From NCBI RefSeq assembly GCF_900176145.1, contig NZ_FWWY01000001.1, forward strand, positions 915,819-979,818: a stretch of 64,000 bases of DNA, written 5' to 3'. The notes beneath the pieces were generated by a model. The model had not been told where the DNA came from, did not search any database, and worked only from the letters and a program-made list of their open reading frames with translations. Below, one piece after another: positions 35,707 to 45,380 of this stretch. How positions within the stretch are numbered: position 1 is the stretch's first letter; each line of letters opens with the position of its first letter. Position numbers and translations under genes: made by a program. The DNA comes from Sulfobacillus thermosulfidooxidans DSM 9293 (lineage in GTDB: Bacteria; Bacillota; Sulfobacillia; Sulfobacillales; Sulfobacillaceae).

Positions 35707-36647
35707 TCAAACAGCTTGGACACCGACAAATCTTCATGCACGCGCATAATGGCTTCAGCCAATAAGGCAGCAACAGAAATCACGGTAGTCCGCGCCATGG
35801 GCTCCTGTAATGGTATCGTATCGGTCACAAAAAATTCCACAATTGATGAATCCCGTAAGACTTGCGGCGCCCTTCCAGAAAATACCGGGTGGGTACAAGC
35901 CGCATACACCGCTCGGGCTCCCAGATCCATGATCGCTTGAGCAGCTTGGGCAATGGTACCGCCGGTATCAATCATGTCATCCACAATGACTACGGTCTTA
36001 TCCCGGACTTTTCCGATCACATTGACAACTTCTGAAACATTAGGTCCAGGACGCCGTTTATCAATAAACCCTAACGGGGCTTCTAAGTATTTAGCCATTT
36101 TCCGTGCCCGGTACACGCCGCCGGCATCTGGGGAAAAGATCATCAAGTTATCTAAATGCTTTTGATGAATGGCTTCAGATAAGATTCGCACCCCTTGTAA
36201 ATTATCCACGGGAATATCAAAAAATCCCTGAATTTGAGGCGCGTGTAAGTCCATGGTTAAAACACGACGAGCTCCCGCGACCGTAATGAGATTCGCGACC
36301 AATTTGGCCGAAATGGGCTCACGGCCCTGTTCTTTGCGATCTTGCCTGGCATACCCATAAAAGGGCACCACAGCTGTGACCCGTCTTGCCGACGCCCGGC
36401 GTGCCGCATCGATCAGAAGCAAGAGCTCCATCAAGTTATCGTTCACCGGATGTGAAGTCGGTTGCACAATAAAAACATCGGTGCCTCGCACATTTTCAAG
36501 AAGGCGGACCCGTATCTCTCCATTAGAAAATCGGCCGACATCGGCCTGTCCCAAGGAGAGCCCCAAATGTGACACAATTTTTTCGGCCAGCGCACGATTC
36601 GCTGTCCCTGTAAAGATCTTGAGTTCTCCTTCCCGTTCAAAGCTCAT
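35703..36647 (-). CDS. prs: Ribose-phosphate pyrophosphokinase
   Basis: Makes PRPP from ribose-5-phosphate and ATP for purine, pyrimidine, His and Trp synthesis. Length 314. Signatures: MDLHAPQIQGFFDIPVDNL, FSPDAGGVYRARKMAK and the PRPP loop TVVIVDDMIDTGGTI. It follows glmU by 41 bp in the conserved glmU-prs order. There is no ctc gene between prs and pth, unlike Bacillus. Confidence 0.96.
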   Translation of the reverse strand: MSFEREGELKIFTGTANRALAEKIVSHLGLSLGQADVGRFSNGEIRVRLLENVRGTDVFIVQPTSHPVNDNLMELLLLIDAARRASARRVTAVVPFYGYARQDRKEQGREPISAKLVANLITVAGARRVLTMDLHAPQIQGFFDIPVDNLQGVRILSEAIHQKHLDNLMIFSPDAGGVYRARKMAKYLEAPLGFIDKRRPGPNVSEVVNVIGKVRDKTVVIVDDMIDTGGTIAQAAQAIMDLGARAVYAACTHPVFSGRAPQVLRDSSIVEFFVTDTIPLQEPMARTTVISVAALLAEAIMRVHEDLSVSKLFE

Positions 36648-36688
36648 TGGAACAACGGTCCCCTTCCTGCATGCCTTTTTACTCCATT

Positions 36689-38059
36689 CTATGATTTTCG
36701 TCGTTGACGTGCCCAGTCGGGCTTGTTTTCCTGCCGGCTACGGGCAATGGCCAAAGCATCCGGTGGTACGTTTTGCGTAATAGTGGATCCCGCCGCGACA
36801 TAGGCACCAGGTCCTACTTCCACGGGCGCTACGAGATTGGCATTACAGCCAATGAAGGCGCCATCCCCAATAAATGTCGGATGTTTGGCTTGCCCATCAT
36901 AATTCACGATGACCGTTCCGGCACCAATATTCACGCCGCCTCCAATAGTCGCATCACCTAAATACGAATGATGCCCGGCTTTACTCCCGGTTCCCACGCG
37001 AGTATTCTTTAACTCGACAAAGTTCCCGATTTTCACATTATGGTCCAAAGAGGTTCCTGGACGCAAATGACTAAATGGTCCGACAGAAGAATGACTGGCT
37101 AACGAACTTTGTTCCACTACGGACCGGTCTACTCTGACCCCATCTCCTAAGCGACTGGAAACAATCGATGTCATCGGCCCGATATGACATTCTCGTCCTA
37201 TCCGAGTTTTTCCCCGCAGAAAGGTCATCGGATAGATGACCGTATCTTGCCCGACCTCAACATCCACATCGACATAAGTCGAAGCCGGATCGACAATCGT
37301 CACGCCCTGGTCAAATAACCGGTTCAAGGTCAATTCCCGGAGATAGGCTTCGGCTTGCGCCAGATCGCGGCGTGTATTAATACCCATCACGCGCGCTGGA
37401 TCAGGCGCCACATACGCTTCGACCCGCTTCCCTGCAGCAATTAAGCGGGCCACGGCATCGGTTAAATATTTTTCATCGTGATGCCACGGCAAGGTATCCA
37501 GTAATTTGGCCAACCCGGTAACAGACCATACCCCAAGACCTGTATTAACCTCATTAATCTGGTAGAGTGCGGGATCACTCATCGCGTCTTTGTCTTCGAC
37601 GATCGCCTTTACCCGATCATCATCTCCCCGCACGATGCGTCCGTAACCTGAGGGGTCCTGAACAATCATACTGACAATCGTGGCGGCGGCCTGTGAATCG
37701 CGGTGAACCTGCAACACTTTTTCGATCAGAGAAGGCGGAACTAACGGGCAATCTGCAACCAGGACGACCACATGATCCACATCAGAATCCATCACCTGAA
37801 GAGCTTGCGCTAACGCATCACCCGTTCCATGCATTTCCGGTTGGCGGACAAATTCCGCCTGCCCTTCCAACACTTCTTCGACGCGGTCAGCTTGGTGACC
37901 CACCACAACCCACGGTTTTCCTAATCCTGCTTCCCGGACGGCCCGCACCACATGCTCGACCATCGGGACACCACCTAATTCATGTAATGCCTTTGCTAAC
38001 CCAGAATGCATCCTGGTGCCGCGCCCTGCGGCCAAAATAACGGCTACCGTCTGCGCCAA
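36689..38059 (-). CDS. glmU: Bifunctional GlmU (GlcN-1-P acetyltransferase / GlcNAc-1-P uridyltransferase)
   Basis: Makes UDP-GlcNAc for peptidoglycan. Residues 1-230 are the pyrophosphorylase domain (LAAGRGTRMHSGLAKALHEL). The C-terminal half is a left-handed beta helix with hexapeptide repeats and the acetyl-CoA site (LKNTRVGTGSKAGHHSYLGD, NIGAGTVIVNYDG). 456 residues is normal. The start is TTG 38059, with GGAGGG 6 bases upstream. Confidence 0.96.
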   Translation of the reverse strand: MAQTVAVILAAGRGTRMHSGLAKALHELGGVPMVEHVVRAVREAGLGKPWVVVGHQADRVEEVLEGQAEFVRQPEMHGTGDALAQALQVMDSDVDHVVVLVADCPLVPPSLIEKVLQVHRDSQAAATIVSMIVQDPSGYGRIVRGDDDRVKAIVEDKDAMSDPALYQINEVNTGLGVWSVTGLAKLLDTLPWHHDEKYLTDAVARLIAAGKRVEAYVAPDPARVMGINTRRDLAQAEAYLRELTLNRLFDQGVTIVDPASTYVDVDVEVGQDTVIYPMTFLRGKTRIGRECHIGPMTSIVSSRLGDGVRVDRSVVEQSSLASHSSVGPFSHLRPGTSLDHNVKIGNFVELKNTRVGTGSKAGHHSYLGDATIGGGVNIGAGTVIVNYDGQAKHPTFIGDGAFIGCNANLVAPVEVGPGAYVAAGSTITQNVPPDALAIARSRQENKPDWARQRRKS

Positions 38060-38149
38060 AACGATCCCTCCGATTCCTGGGGCCTGACGTTCCTCATACC
38101 ATGGTTAGCATACCAAAATTTCGCCGTGGGATGAATGTCTTCCCCTAGC

Positions 38150-38177
38150 AAAAAAGAGTCCGCCTAGAGGCGGACCC
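38150..38177 (-). terminator. Intrinsic terminator of spoVG
   Basis: Stem GGTCCGCC / GGCGGACT around a 4-base loop, followed on the minus strand by T6. It separates spoVG from glmU. Confidence 0.92.
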
Positions 38178-38206
38178 TTAATATCTACAATGGCAATGTC
38201 GATTGG

Positions 38207-38461
38207 TTAAACACCTCCGTGAAAGACCTCTAACACGGCTTTTTGTATCCGCTCCCGAGCTGCTTGCGTAATGGGATGCGCAACATCCCGAAATTCACCA
38301 TCCGGCGTTTTCCGGCTTGGCATCGCCACGAATAGTCCTTTGAGACCTTCTACCACTTTAACATCATGAATGACGAATTCCCCATCCAGGGTCACCGACG
38401 CGACGGCTTTCATCTTTCCCTCAGTTGTCATTCGGCGTAACCGCACATCCGTTATTTCCAC
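38207..38461 (-). CDS. spoVG: RNA-binding regulator SpoVG
   Basis: An 84-residue Spo[35 protein letters not shown] and [21 protein letters not shown] are family hallmarks. It binds nucleic acid and affects septation and sporulation. The GTG at 38461 is the start, set by AAGGAGG 7 bases upstream and by the family N-terminus; the open frame runs 21 codons further upstream. A SigH-like promoter with a Spo0A box lies about 55-90 bp upstream. Confidence 0.95.
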   Translation of the reverse strand: MEITDVRLRRMTTEGKMKAVASVTLDGEFVIHDVKVVEGLKGLFVAMPSRKTPDGEFRDVAHPITQAARERIQKAVLEVFHGGV

Positions 38462-38513
38462 GCTGAATCCTCCTTGTAGCCAAGTTAGGTGGCCCGGACA
38501 TCCGGGGATTAAA

Positions 38514-38554
38514 TTATTCGCCATTTATTGCTCGAGATCCTCTATATTGTCGAA
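38514..38554 (-). promoter_or_regulatory. SigH-type promoter and Spo0A box of spoVG
   Basis: On the minus strand AGAGGATCT (38543-38535) and GGCGAATAA (38522-38514), 12 bp apart, fit the SigH consensus. TTCGACA at 38554-38548, directly upstream, is a perfect 0A box. In Bacillus spoVG is a classical SigH gene, so the match makes sense; the 0A box adds possible direct Spo0A control. Confidence 0.7.
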
Positions 38555-38572
38555 ATTTTTGTTGCGAATCTT

Positions 38573-39796
38573 TTAATTCAGAATCTCCACATCGTAGCCA
38601 TCTTCACGCAATTTCGTCACTAATTGTTGGACGTGCTCCACATTGCGTGTTTCCAGTACCATTTGAATGGCGACTTCAGCCGGCGACAGCTGCGGATTCC
38701 ATCGTTCATGCTCGACACGGATGACATTGGCTTTTAATTCCGCAACCCGGCGCAACACCCGGGCCAATTGACCAGGCCTGTCTCCCACGGTTGTTTTGAG
38801 GTGCACTTGACGTCCTTCTTCCACTAACCCTTTTTCAATAATGCGGTTTAATAAGGTGACATCAATATTGCCCCCACTGACGACCACACCCACCGTTCCT
38901 AACCCTAAAGGAATTTTGCCGGCCAACATCGCCGCTAAGCCGACCGCCCCTGCCCCTTCGACCACCAGCTTCGTGCGCTCCAAAAATATCAGAATCGCGC
39001 GAGAAATATCATGTTCGGAAACGGTGACCACATCATCCACATATTGCTCGACCAGTTCAAACGTCAAGTCTCCAGGGCGCTTGACCGCAATCCCGTCCGC
39101 AATCGTTCGCCCTCCATGTGCTTCCACCACGTGATGCTCCTGCCGCGATAGGACAAATGCGGGCACGGAATCGGTTTGAACCCCTATCACCTTGATGCGG
39201 CAGTTTTGCTCTTTCGCCGCTAGCGCCATGCCCGCAATCAACCCACCTCCCCCAACAGGCACAACCAATACATCCAAATGGGGACGCTCATCCAACATTT
39301 CCAGGGCAATCGTTCCTTGGCCCGCAATGATTGCCGGATCATTAAATGCCGGAATCAAGACGCGGCCCGTTTCTTGGGCCACGCGTTCCGCTTCATGATA
39401 GGCATCATCAAAGGTTTCTCCAAAGAGACAAATATCCGCGCCATATCCCCGGGTGGATTCGATTTTCGTTAACGAAGCCCCTTCTGGCATATAAATTAAC
39501 GAGGTCGTGCCAACCAAACCCGCAGCCAGGGCTACACCCTGGGCATGATTGCCCGCCGATGCGGCAATGACACCCCGTTTTAATTCTTCCGGCGTCAATT
39601 GCCGAATGCGGTTGTATGCCCCGCGTAATTTGAAGGATCCCGTACGTTGGAGATTTTCTAATTTAAAAAAAACCCGTGCGCCTAACAGGTCATTGATGTA
39701 GACCGATTCTTGCAGGGGAGTCATGACCGTCACACCTTGCAAGGCTTTGGCCGCTTGTCTAATACTCTCTATTGTTAGCTCTTGACCCACATGCAT
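38573..39796 (-). CDS. ilvA: Threonine ammonia-lyase
   Basis: A PLP enzyme that deaminates threonine to 2-oxobutyrate (isoleucine synthesis, or catabolic TdcB type). Signatures: SFKLRGAYNR with the PLP lysine, AASAGNHAQGVA, VPVGGGGLIAGMA. A C-terminal ACT domain (about 330-407, TTVGDRPGQLARVLRRV) gives feedback control. 407 residues is the one-ACT form. It lies 3 bp after purR and shares its operon. Confidence 0.93.
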   Translation of the reverse strand: MHVGQELTIESIRQAAKALQGVTVMTPLQESVYINDLLGARVFFKLENLQRTGSFKLRGAYNRIRQLTPEELKRGVIAASAGNHAQGVALAAGLVGTTSLIYMPEGASLTKIESTRGYGADICLFGETFDDAYHEAERVAQETGRVLIPAFNDPAIIAGQGTIALEMLDERPHLDVLVVPVGGGGLIAGMALAAKEQNCRIKVIGVQTDSVPAFVLSRQEHHVVEAHGGRTIADGIAVKRPGDLTFELVEQYVDDVVTVSEHDISRAILIFLERTKLVVEGAGAVGLAAMLAGKIPLGLGTVGVVVSGGNIDVTLLNRIIEKGLVEEGRQVHLKTTVGDRPGQLARVLRRVAELKANVIRVEHERWNPQLSPAEVAIQMVLETRNVEHVQQLVTKLREDGYDVEILN

Positions 39797-39799
39797 TCT

Positions 39800-40627
39800 T
39801 TAGTGCTCCTCTCTCATTTCGCATAGCGCATTGGCCCATTCACTCGGCACCACACGAGACGGGGCGTTTTCTTGCCACTCTAATAAACTCCAAAACTTGT
39901 CAACCAGTTTATTGGCTGGCTCGCGTGTCGCCACTAACACGCCGACGCCAACCACCGTGGCCCCAAATTCTCCTAAGAGATCCGATGCCGCCCGTGCCGT
40001 ACCCCCGGCCTTCATAAAGTCATCAACAAACAATACCGAACTACCCGGCTTTAACGCGCGGCGGCTTAAAGACATCGATTGAATCCGCCGGGATGACCCG
40101 GATAAATAGTTTATCGATAAAGCCGACCCTTCCGACAGGCGGCTATCGCGCCGAATTAACACCACTTCAGTGCCTAATGCCCTAGCACAAGCCATGGCCA
40201 AAGGAATCCCTTTAGTTTCCACGGTGGCCACCGAATCGACATGGAGTTTGTTAAATGGCGCAGCCAACAATTCCCCTAACGGATCCACCATAGCGGGATC
40301 AAATAATAAATCGGTCATATAAAGAAAACCATCCGCCGTTAATCGCTCCGGTTCCATTAAACGCTCGGCCCATTGTTGCAAGGAATTTCTGGCCCGCGCC
40401 CGGTCCAAGTTGGGCAAATATATGACGCCCCCTTGCACGCCGACTTGGGTCATCACCCTTCCCCGCCCGGAACTTTCTAAGATACCCTTCACAAACATCA
40501 GATCTTCCGACAGAGTCGATTTTGCGACTTGCAATATTCCGCTCAATTCCGTTAAACTCAGCTGAATACGGGGATGATCAAGCAAATAGCTGGTCAGCAC
40601 AATCAGTCGTTTGTACCGCTCACGCAT
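39800..40627 (-). CDS. purR: Purine operon repressor PurR
   Basis: A PRPP-sensing repressor of purine genes (Bacillus type). An N-terminal winged helix (RLIVLTSYLLDHP, LSLTELSGILQVAKSTLSED) is followed by a phosphoribosyltransferase-like domain with the PRPP loop VLFVDDFMKAGGTARA. The ATG at 40627 lacks a close ribosome site; the AAGGAGG at about 40663 is 36 bases away, so translation may begin at a non-ATG codon upstream. Position near ispE matches Bacillus. Confidence 0.93.
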   Translation of the reverse strand: MRERYKRLIVLTSYLLDHPRIQLSLTELSGILQVAKSTLSEDLMFVKGILESSGRGRVMTQVGVQGGVIYLPNLDRARARNSLQQWAERLMEPERLTADGFLYMTDLLFDPAMVDPLGELLAAPFNKLHVDSVATVETKGIPLAMACARALGTEVVLIRRDSRLSEGSALSINYLSGSSRRIQSMSLSRRALKPGSSVLFVDDFMKAGGTARAASDLLGEFGATVVGVGVLVATREPANKLVDKFWSLLEWQENAPSRVVPSEWANALCEMREEH

Positions 40628-40809
40628 GCGGCTTGGCGATTTAATGTCCGTGATGTTCCCTCCTTCCTTTCCTTTGTCCTTTTTTCTTGTGTTTCTTCTT
40701 TAAAACTTCTTGTCTTGCCCCAAGGTTTTTATGGTTGTACGCGTCTTATGCTTTCTTATGAGACGATTTTAAGAAAGCTACATCGTGATCTGTGATGATT
40801 CAAGATGAT

Positions 40810-41583
40810 TCATGGTACGAGGAAGGAGGTCTGATCGGTTTGGCTCAGCCATTTGTCAGCCAGAACCCAGTCTTCGGGTTTATCAACATCAACCCCCACT
40901 TCCGGATAATCAAATATTAACGCCTTACCGTCCACGTCCAGCAATGTTTTCATTCGCCGTTCGGCATCCACAATGCGAAGATTTCCCATTAACCAACGCG
41001 CCAAGGTCATGAGGCCAATATCTGATGCCAGACGCATCGGCGACTTGCGGTGGCTGAGTAAATCGCGTACCGTCCGATGACTTTTGATTACGGCGTCTTT
41101 TTTGACCATTAACAGGTTCCCTCCCGTAAATGTGCCATCTTTTAACCGCACATAGGTACGGTGGGTATCGGGAAATTTCGCCTCCACCACAGATTTTTCA
41201 ATCACGGGATAGACGACATCGTAGCGGGGATCAGCTTGATCCAAAAAAGCATTCACGATATAACCTGTCAATAAAGGGATATCCGCCGTGGCAATGAGTA
41301 CAGTAGGTTCATCCACCGCATTTAACCCGCTTAGGACATTCTCCAGCATATCGTCATGGACATCGGCCCAGATCACATCGTGCAACCCTAAATGGGGTGG
41401 ACCGACAACGATTATGGGATTCACACGGCCGGAATTGCGCAAGGCTTCCACCACATACTCGACCATGGGACGACCTTGCAATAAAATTTCCGCTTCCCAC
41501 TCTTTATCTGAGATCGTGCGTAATTTACCGTCATTGTGCTGACCCGCCAGCACGATCGCTGGACGTTGGTTCAAGGGATCCAT
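40810..41583 (-). CDS. Nucleotidyltransferase-family protein (MobA-like)
   Basis: A 257-residue protein of the NTP-transferase fold. N-terminal AIVLAGQHNDGKLR is a degenerate form of the LAGG-x-GTR loop; DIPLL (ADIPLLTGYIVNAF) and GVDVDKPEDW fit a MobA/IspD/GlmU-type domain. The substrate is unknown; the changed loop may mean altered chemistry. Such a gene often lies between ispE and purR in clostridia-like genomes. ATG 41583 is the start (GAGGAAAGG upstream). Confidence 0.75.
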   Translation of the reverse strand: MDPLNQRPAIVLAGQHNDGKLRTISDKEWEAEILLQGRPMVEYVVEALRNSGRVNPIIVVGPPHLGLHDVIWADVHDDMLENVLSGLNAVDEPTVLIATADIPLLTGYIVNAFLDQADPRYDVVYPVIEKSVVEAKFPDTHRTYVRLKDGTFTGGNLLMVKKDAVIKSHRTVRDLLSHRKSPMRLASDIGLMTLARWLMGNLRIVDAERRMKTLLDVDGKALIFDYPEVGVDVDKPEDWVLADKWLSQTDQTSFLVP

Positions 41584-41746
41584 CAACCTTTCCTCATCCT
41601 GTTTTCCTTCATCTCGCGGCTCTTCCCATGGAAGATGCCGTCCCTTCGGGTTTATAGACACCACTTGGGAATTGTAGTCATCTTACCGCATAAAGAGAAC
41701 TCTTCACCACCGCTTTGCGCCCTAAACAATTTTTCTCTGGTCTGTC

Positions 41747-42641
41747 CTAAATATTTTCGGGATTTTCGCAAGTCCCAGGCTCCCCAAACTCTGCCACTTC
41801 AATATGACTAAGCCTCGCAAGAGGCTGTTTTTGCAACCGGTGCTTTATAGCCGACGCTTCATCTCTATCGCGCAACAAGGTAAAATACGTCGATCCGCTC
41901 CCCGTCAAAAACCACGGTTTCGAGGTTAAAGAGGTTAAGGTCTCTTTTAGAGATTGTAAAGCCGAATTCACTGTCCATGCCGCAGGTTCTAAGGCGTTAA
42001 ATAGGTTATCGGGTAATATTCCCTGGCGCAATGCCTCCACAATCTCCTCTAACGTATGTCCTGGGCGATGTGCCAAGTTCAGCGCGTCAAAAGCCTCATA
42101 GACGCGCCTGGTTGATAGCCCAAAGTTAGGGCTTACCAAGAGAACATACCAATCACGCAGAGGAGGTAAATGTTCCACTTCTTCTCCGTAACCGCTAGCT
42201 TTCGCGGTTCCCCCCTGAACGAGAAATGGCACGTCCATCCCTAATACGGCTGCGTCTTTGGCAGGTAGAGGTGCGGACATAAACTGTCCTGCCCAACGCA
42301 ATATGCTGGCAGCGTCTGCACTGCCGCCACCAAGTCCTGCTCCCATAGGAATATACTTCCGTACACGAATGTGCACCGTAGGAACCGCTTTATCTAAACT
42401 TCGGACGAGTCTATAGGCCTTGGTCACTAAATTGTCGTGGACGGGTAGGGATACCGGATGCGCAGAAGGTAATCCTGGGCCCTTAAGCATATCGACATGA
42501 TACGCACTCGCTCGCCGAATCTCGATCTGGTCAAAAAACTGGATCGTCTGCATCAAAGAACGGACAGGATGATAGCCTCGTGCATCACGAGGCTCCACCC
42601 ATAATCCTAAATTAATTTTGGCATAGGCTTTTAGCCGCCAT
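41747..42641 (-). CDS. ispE: 4-diphosphocytidyl-2-C-methylerythritol kinase, irregular start
   Basis: The GHMP kinase of the MEP isoprenoid pathway. Motifs: PMGAGLGGGSADAAS (ATP loop) and GSGSTYF near the C-terminus. The conserved N-terminal strand LKAYAKINLGLWVEPRDARGYH is encoded in the same frame from about 42635 down, but no ATG, GTG or TTG precedes it there. The nearest ATG (42641) is one base out of frame: dropping one G would give M-R-L-K-A-Y-A-K-I-N-L. A GTG at 42598 would delete the conserved AKINL strand. So this is either a one-base error or shift at the start, or a rare start codon (for example ACG at 42654, 7 bases after GGAGG). An essential gene like this should be functional. 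Confidence 0.9.
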
Positions 42642-42743
42642 GTATCCGGTTGCGTTAAAATCCCTCCTGGGCTGTACTGCGAGTATCTTACACCAAAGCG
42701 CCAGGGAGCTAAAGATGTCTCAAACCGGCCATTTTTTGGGACG

Positions 42744-45380
42744 TTATGAAACGTCCTCGGTATCTTTCACGGGCTGAAGAACGCGGCACACCGCGTCCTT
42801 AACCGTTTGATAATTTTCAAGCAATACCACGACCAAACTATGGGGGGGTGCGGTCTTTACCGCGTGAATGACGGCCTCCCTTTCTTGGGGAACTGTCATG
42901 AGCTGTCCTGGCTTAAACCCGACTTGTTGAAGGGTACGGGTCATGAATTCGGTCATTTCTCCGGGCTTTCGGCCCCGAAGATCCGCATCTTCCCGAACCA
43001 CAATGTCACCCGAAAACGCAGCAGCCGCCTTGATGGCCTGTTCCAAATCTTGATTGCGTCTATCACCCGGTAATCCCAGCACCGTACGCACATGCCCATA
43101 GCGCAGACGTTTCACAATTTGTCCCAGCGCTTCGAGAGCGGGAGCATTGTGCGCATAATCCAATAACACGTCCACTGCTTCGCCATGAATCAACTCTAAG
43201 CGCCCGGGATTGGCTCCTTGTTCCACCGCAAAATGACTTAAACTTTTGCCCACAAAAGCCGGATCCAGTCCCATCGCAATGGCCGCCGCAGCCGCCGCCA
43301 TAGCATTTTTGACGTTAATTTCTGCCCGCCCATGCCAACTGGCTGGCAGCACCCGGTTTCCGATAATCCGGCGCATTCCATCTTGATCGCGGTAGACAAG
43401 ATATCCATGACTCAGGACTACCGCCCCACGGCCTTCAGCCACTTGCTCAGTAATAAAGGTCTGATCTTTATTTGTCGAAAACCATATAATGCGGTTTGGG
43501 GTTCGCTGGGCCATTTTCACCACATAGGGATCATCGGCATTTAACACCACTGTGCCTCCGGGTCGAACGACATCCACCAGCAACGCTTTCAGATGGGTCA
43601 AATCCTCTAAGGTATCAATCCCATCTTGTCCCAAATGATCCGGTCCAATATTGGTGACCACGGCCACGTCGAGATCGGAAAATCCCAGGCCATAACGGGC
43701 CATGCCTCCCCGGGCCGTTTCTAAAATGGCTACCTCCACCGTCGGATCCCCTAAAACGACTTGGGCCGACCAGGGACCTGTTAAGTCCCCGGACTGCACC
43801 AGATGATTGCCGATCATAATTCCTCCCGTCGACGTCATTCCCACCACCCGACCCGTCTGCCGCCAAATATGCGCCAGCATGCGCGTCACCGTGGTTTTGC
43901 CATTGGTCCCCGTAATCGCGCACACCGGAATACGCCCGTTATGATGGGGAAATAAATGCTGAATAATGGCTTCACCCACTGGACGGCTTTGACCGTGGGA
44001 AGGATAGACATGCATACGAAGACCAGGGACCGCATTGACTTCAATCACCATCCCGCCACTGCTCCTAAGATCCTCGCTCAAATTGGGCGTGACGATATCG
44101 ATCCCCGCAATATCTAACCCAACAATTTGTGCGGTTCTGACCATATCCCATGCTAAGGCCCCAGAAATGTCATCGGTCACATCCACCGCTTCGCCTCCAC
44201 TAGAAAGATTGGCACTTTCCCTTAGCCAAACTTTCTGACCTGGATTTGGAATACTGTGAAGGGTCAAATGTTGGTGGATGAGTGCCATCATGGTTCCTTG
44301 ATCCCGGACAATTGGGCTTAACGGCAACGTGTGATGAAGCCCGCGCAAGGGATTGTGGTTTTCTTGTTCTATCAATTGATCGATGCTGTGGATACCGTCT
44401 CCCGTTACTGAGGGTGGCCACCGCAAGCTGGCAGCAACCACTTTATTTCCGACCACCAAAATCCGGTAGGGCTTTCCTGGCGCCTGCTCTTCAATCATGA
44501 TGGCTCCATCATCACTATGCTCGGCAGCCCATGCATAGGCCCGGGACAATTCATTCGCATCTTGGACATTGAGGCTGACGCCTTGACCTTGATGCCCACG
44601 TTGCGGTTTGACCACCACCGGATATCCCAGTTCCTGTGCCGCCGCTATGGCATCCTCATGGCTCTTCACACTACGGCCTCTCGGCACCATAATGCCGTGG
44701 CGTTGCAACAATTGCTTGGTTAACTCTTTATCCTGACAAACATCTACGGCAATAGCCGACGTCTCATCGCTCAAGGCAGCCATAATGCGTTTTTGATAAA
44801 TTCCTTGGCCTAAGCGCACCATGTTCTCTTGCGTGAGTCGCCAAACCGGAATGTCCCGGGCCTTGGCCGCATTAATAATTGCCCGGGTCGACGGACCCAA
44901 ATGATATTCTCGAATTTGATCAAGAAGGGTAGATAACGCATGTGACCATGCCAAGATCCTCTCCTGATCCCATAACGCCTTGACCCATTGGCTCGCCGCT
45001 TGCAAAGCTAGTCGTCCACCTTCTTCGGTTTCGCTTTCAAACACAATTCGCACACCATCTTGACCAGGAATTTCTCGCGTTTTGCCATAATGACCCTCTT
45101 CGCCGGCTAAATACAAAAATTCCAGAGCCACATGTTCCATCACATGCCCTAAATAAGTGCCTTGTTGAAGACGTGTCACAAACCCCCCGGGCACTCCCAA
45201 CGAACACACATGATCGTGGAGGCCTGGTAGTAGAGTCAAAATCTGAGATACAAAATCTTGCCGTTCACACGTTGGAGTGGATCCATAAGAGCCCAGATGC
45301 ACAATAGCTTCATAGGCACTATGCAAGGTATGGCGATTGGGTCCTGGATAAAATCGCTCAGATGTGATATCAATATTCAC
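42744..45380 (-). CDS. cphA: Cyanophycin synthetase
   Basis: An 878-residue CphA that polymerises Asp and Arg into cyanophycin. Order: N-terminal domain (about 1-160, DITSERFYPGPNRHTL), an ATP-grasp domain (VVVKPQRGHQGQGVSL, about 240) and a Mur-ligase-like domain with ITGTNGKTTVTRM (about 485) and YAHNAPALEAL. The GTG at 45380 is the start, with GAGGAGG 7-8 bases upstream. It overlaps cphB by 11 bp, so the pair is an operon that stores and recovers nitrogen. In Bacillus no cph genes are here. Confidence 0.93.
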   Translation of the reverse strand: MNIDITSERFYPGPNRHTLHSAYEAIVHLGSYGSTPTCERQDFVSQILTLLPGLHDHVCSLGVPGGFVTRLQQGTYLGHVMEHVALEFLYLAGEEGHYGKTREIPGQDGVRIVFESETEEGGRLALQAASQWVKALWDQERILAWSHALSTLLDQIREYHLGPSTRAIINAAKARDIPVWRLTQENMVRLGQGIYQKRIMAALSDETSAIAVDVCQDKELTKQLLQRHGIMVPRGRSVKSHEDAIAAAQELGYPVVVKPQRGHQGQGVSLNVQDANELSRAYAWAAEHSDDGAIMIEEQAPGKPYRILVVGNKVVAASLRWPPSVTGDGIHSIDQLIEQENHNPLRGLHHTLPLSPIVRDQGTMMALIHQHLTLHSIPNPGQKVWLRESANLSSGGEAVDVTDDISGALAWDMVRTAQIVGLDIAGIDIVTPNLSEDLRSSGGMVIEVNAVPGLRMHVYPSHGQSRPVGEAIIQHLFPHHNGRIPVCAITGTNGKTTVTRMLAHIWRQTGRVVGMTSTGGIMIGNHLVQSGDLTGPWSAQVVLGDPTVEVAILETARGGMARYGLGFSDLDVAVVTNIGPDHLGQDGIDTLEDLTHLKALLVDVVRPGGTVVLNADDPYVVKMAQRTPNRIIWFSTNKDQTFITEQVAEGRGAVVLSHGYLVYRDQDGMRRIIGNRVLPASWHGRAEINVKNAMAAAAAAIAMGLDPAFVGKSLSHFAVEQGANPGRLELIHGEAVDVLLDYAHNAPALEALGQIVKRLRYGHVRTVLGLPGDRRNQDLEQAIKAAAAFSGDIVVREDADLRGRKPGEMTEFMTRTLQQVGFKPGQLMTVPQEREAVIHAVKTAPPHSLVVVLLENYQTVKDAVCRVLQPVKDTEDVS

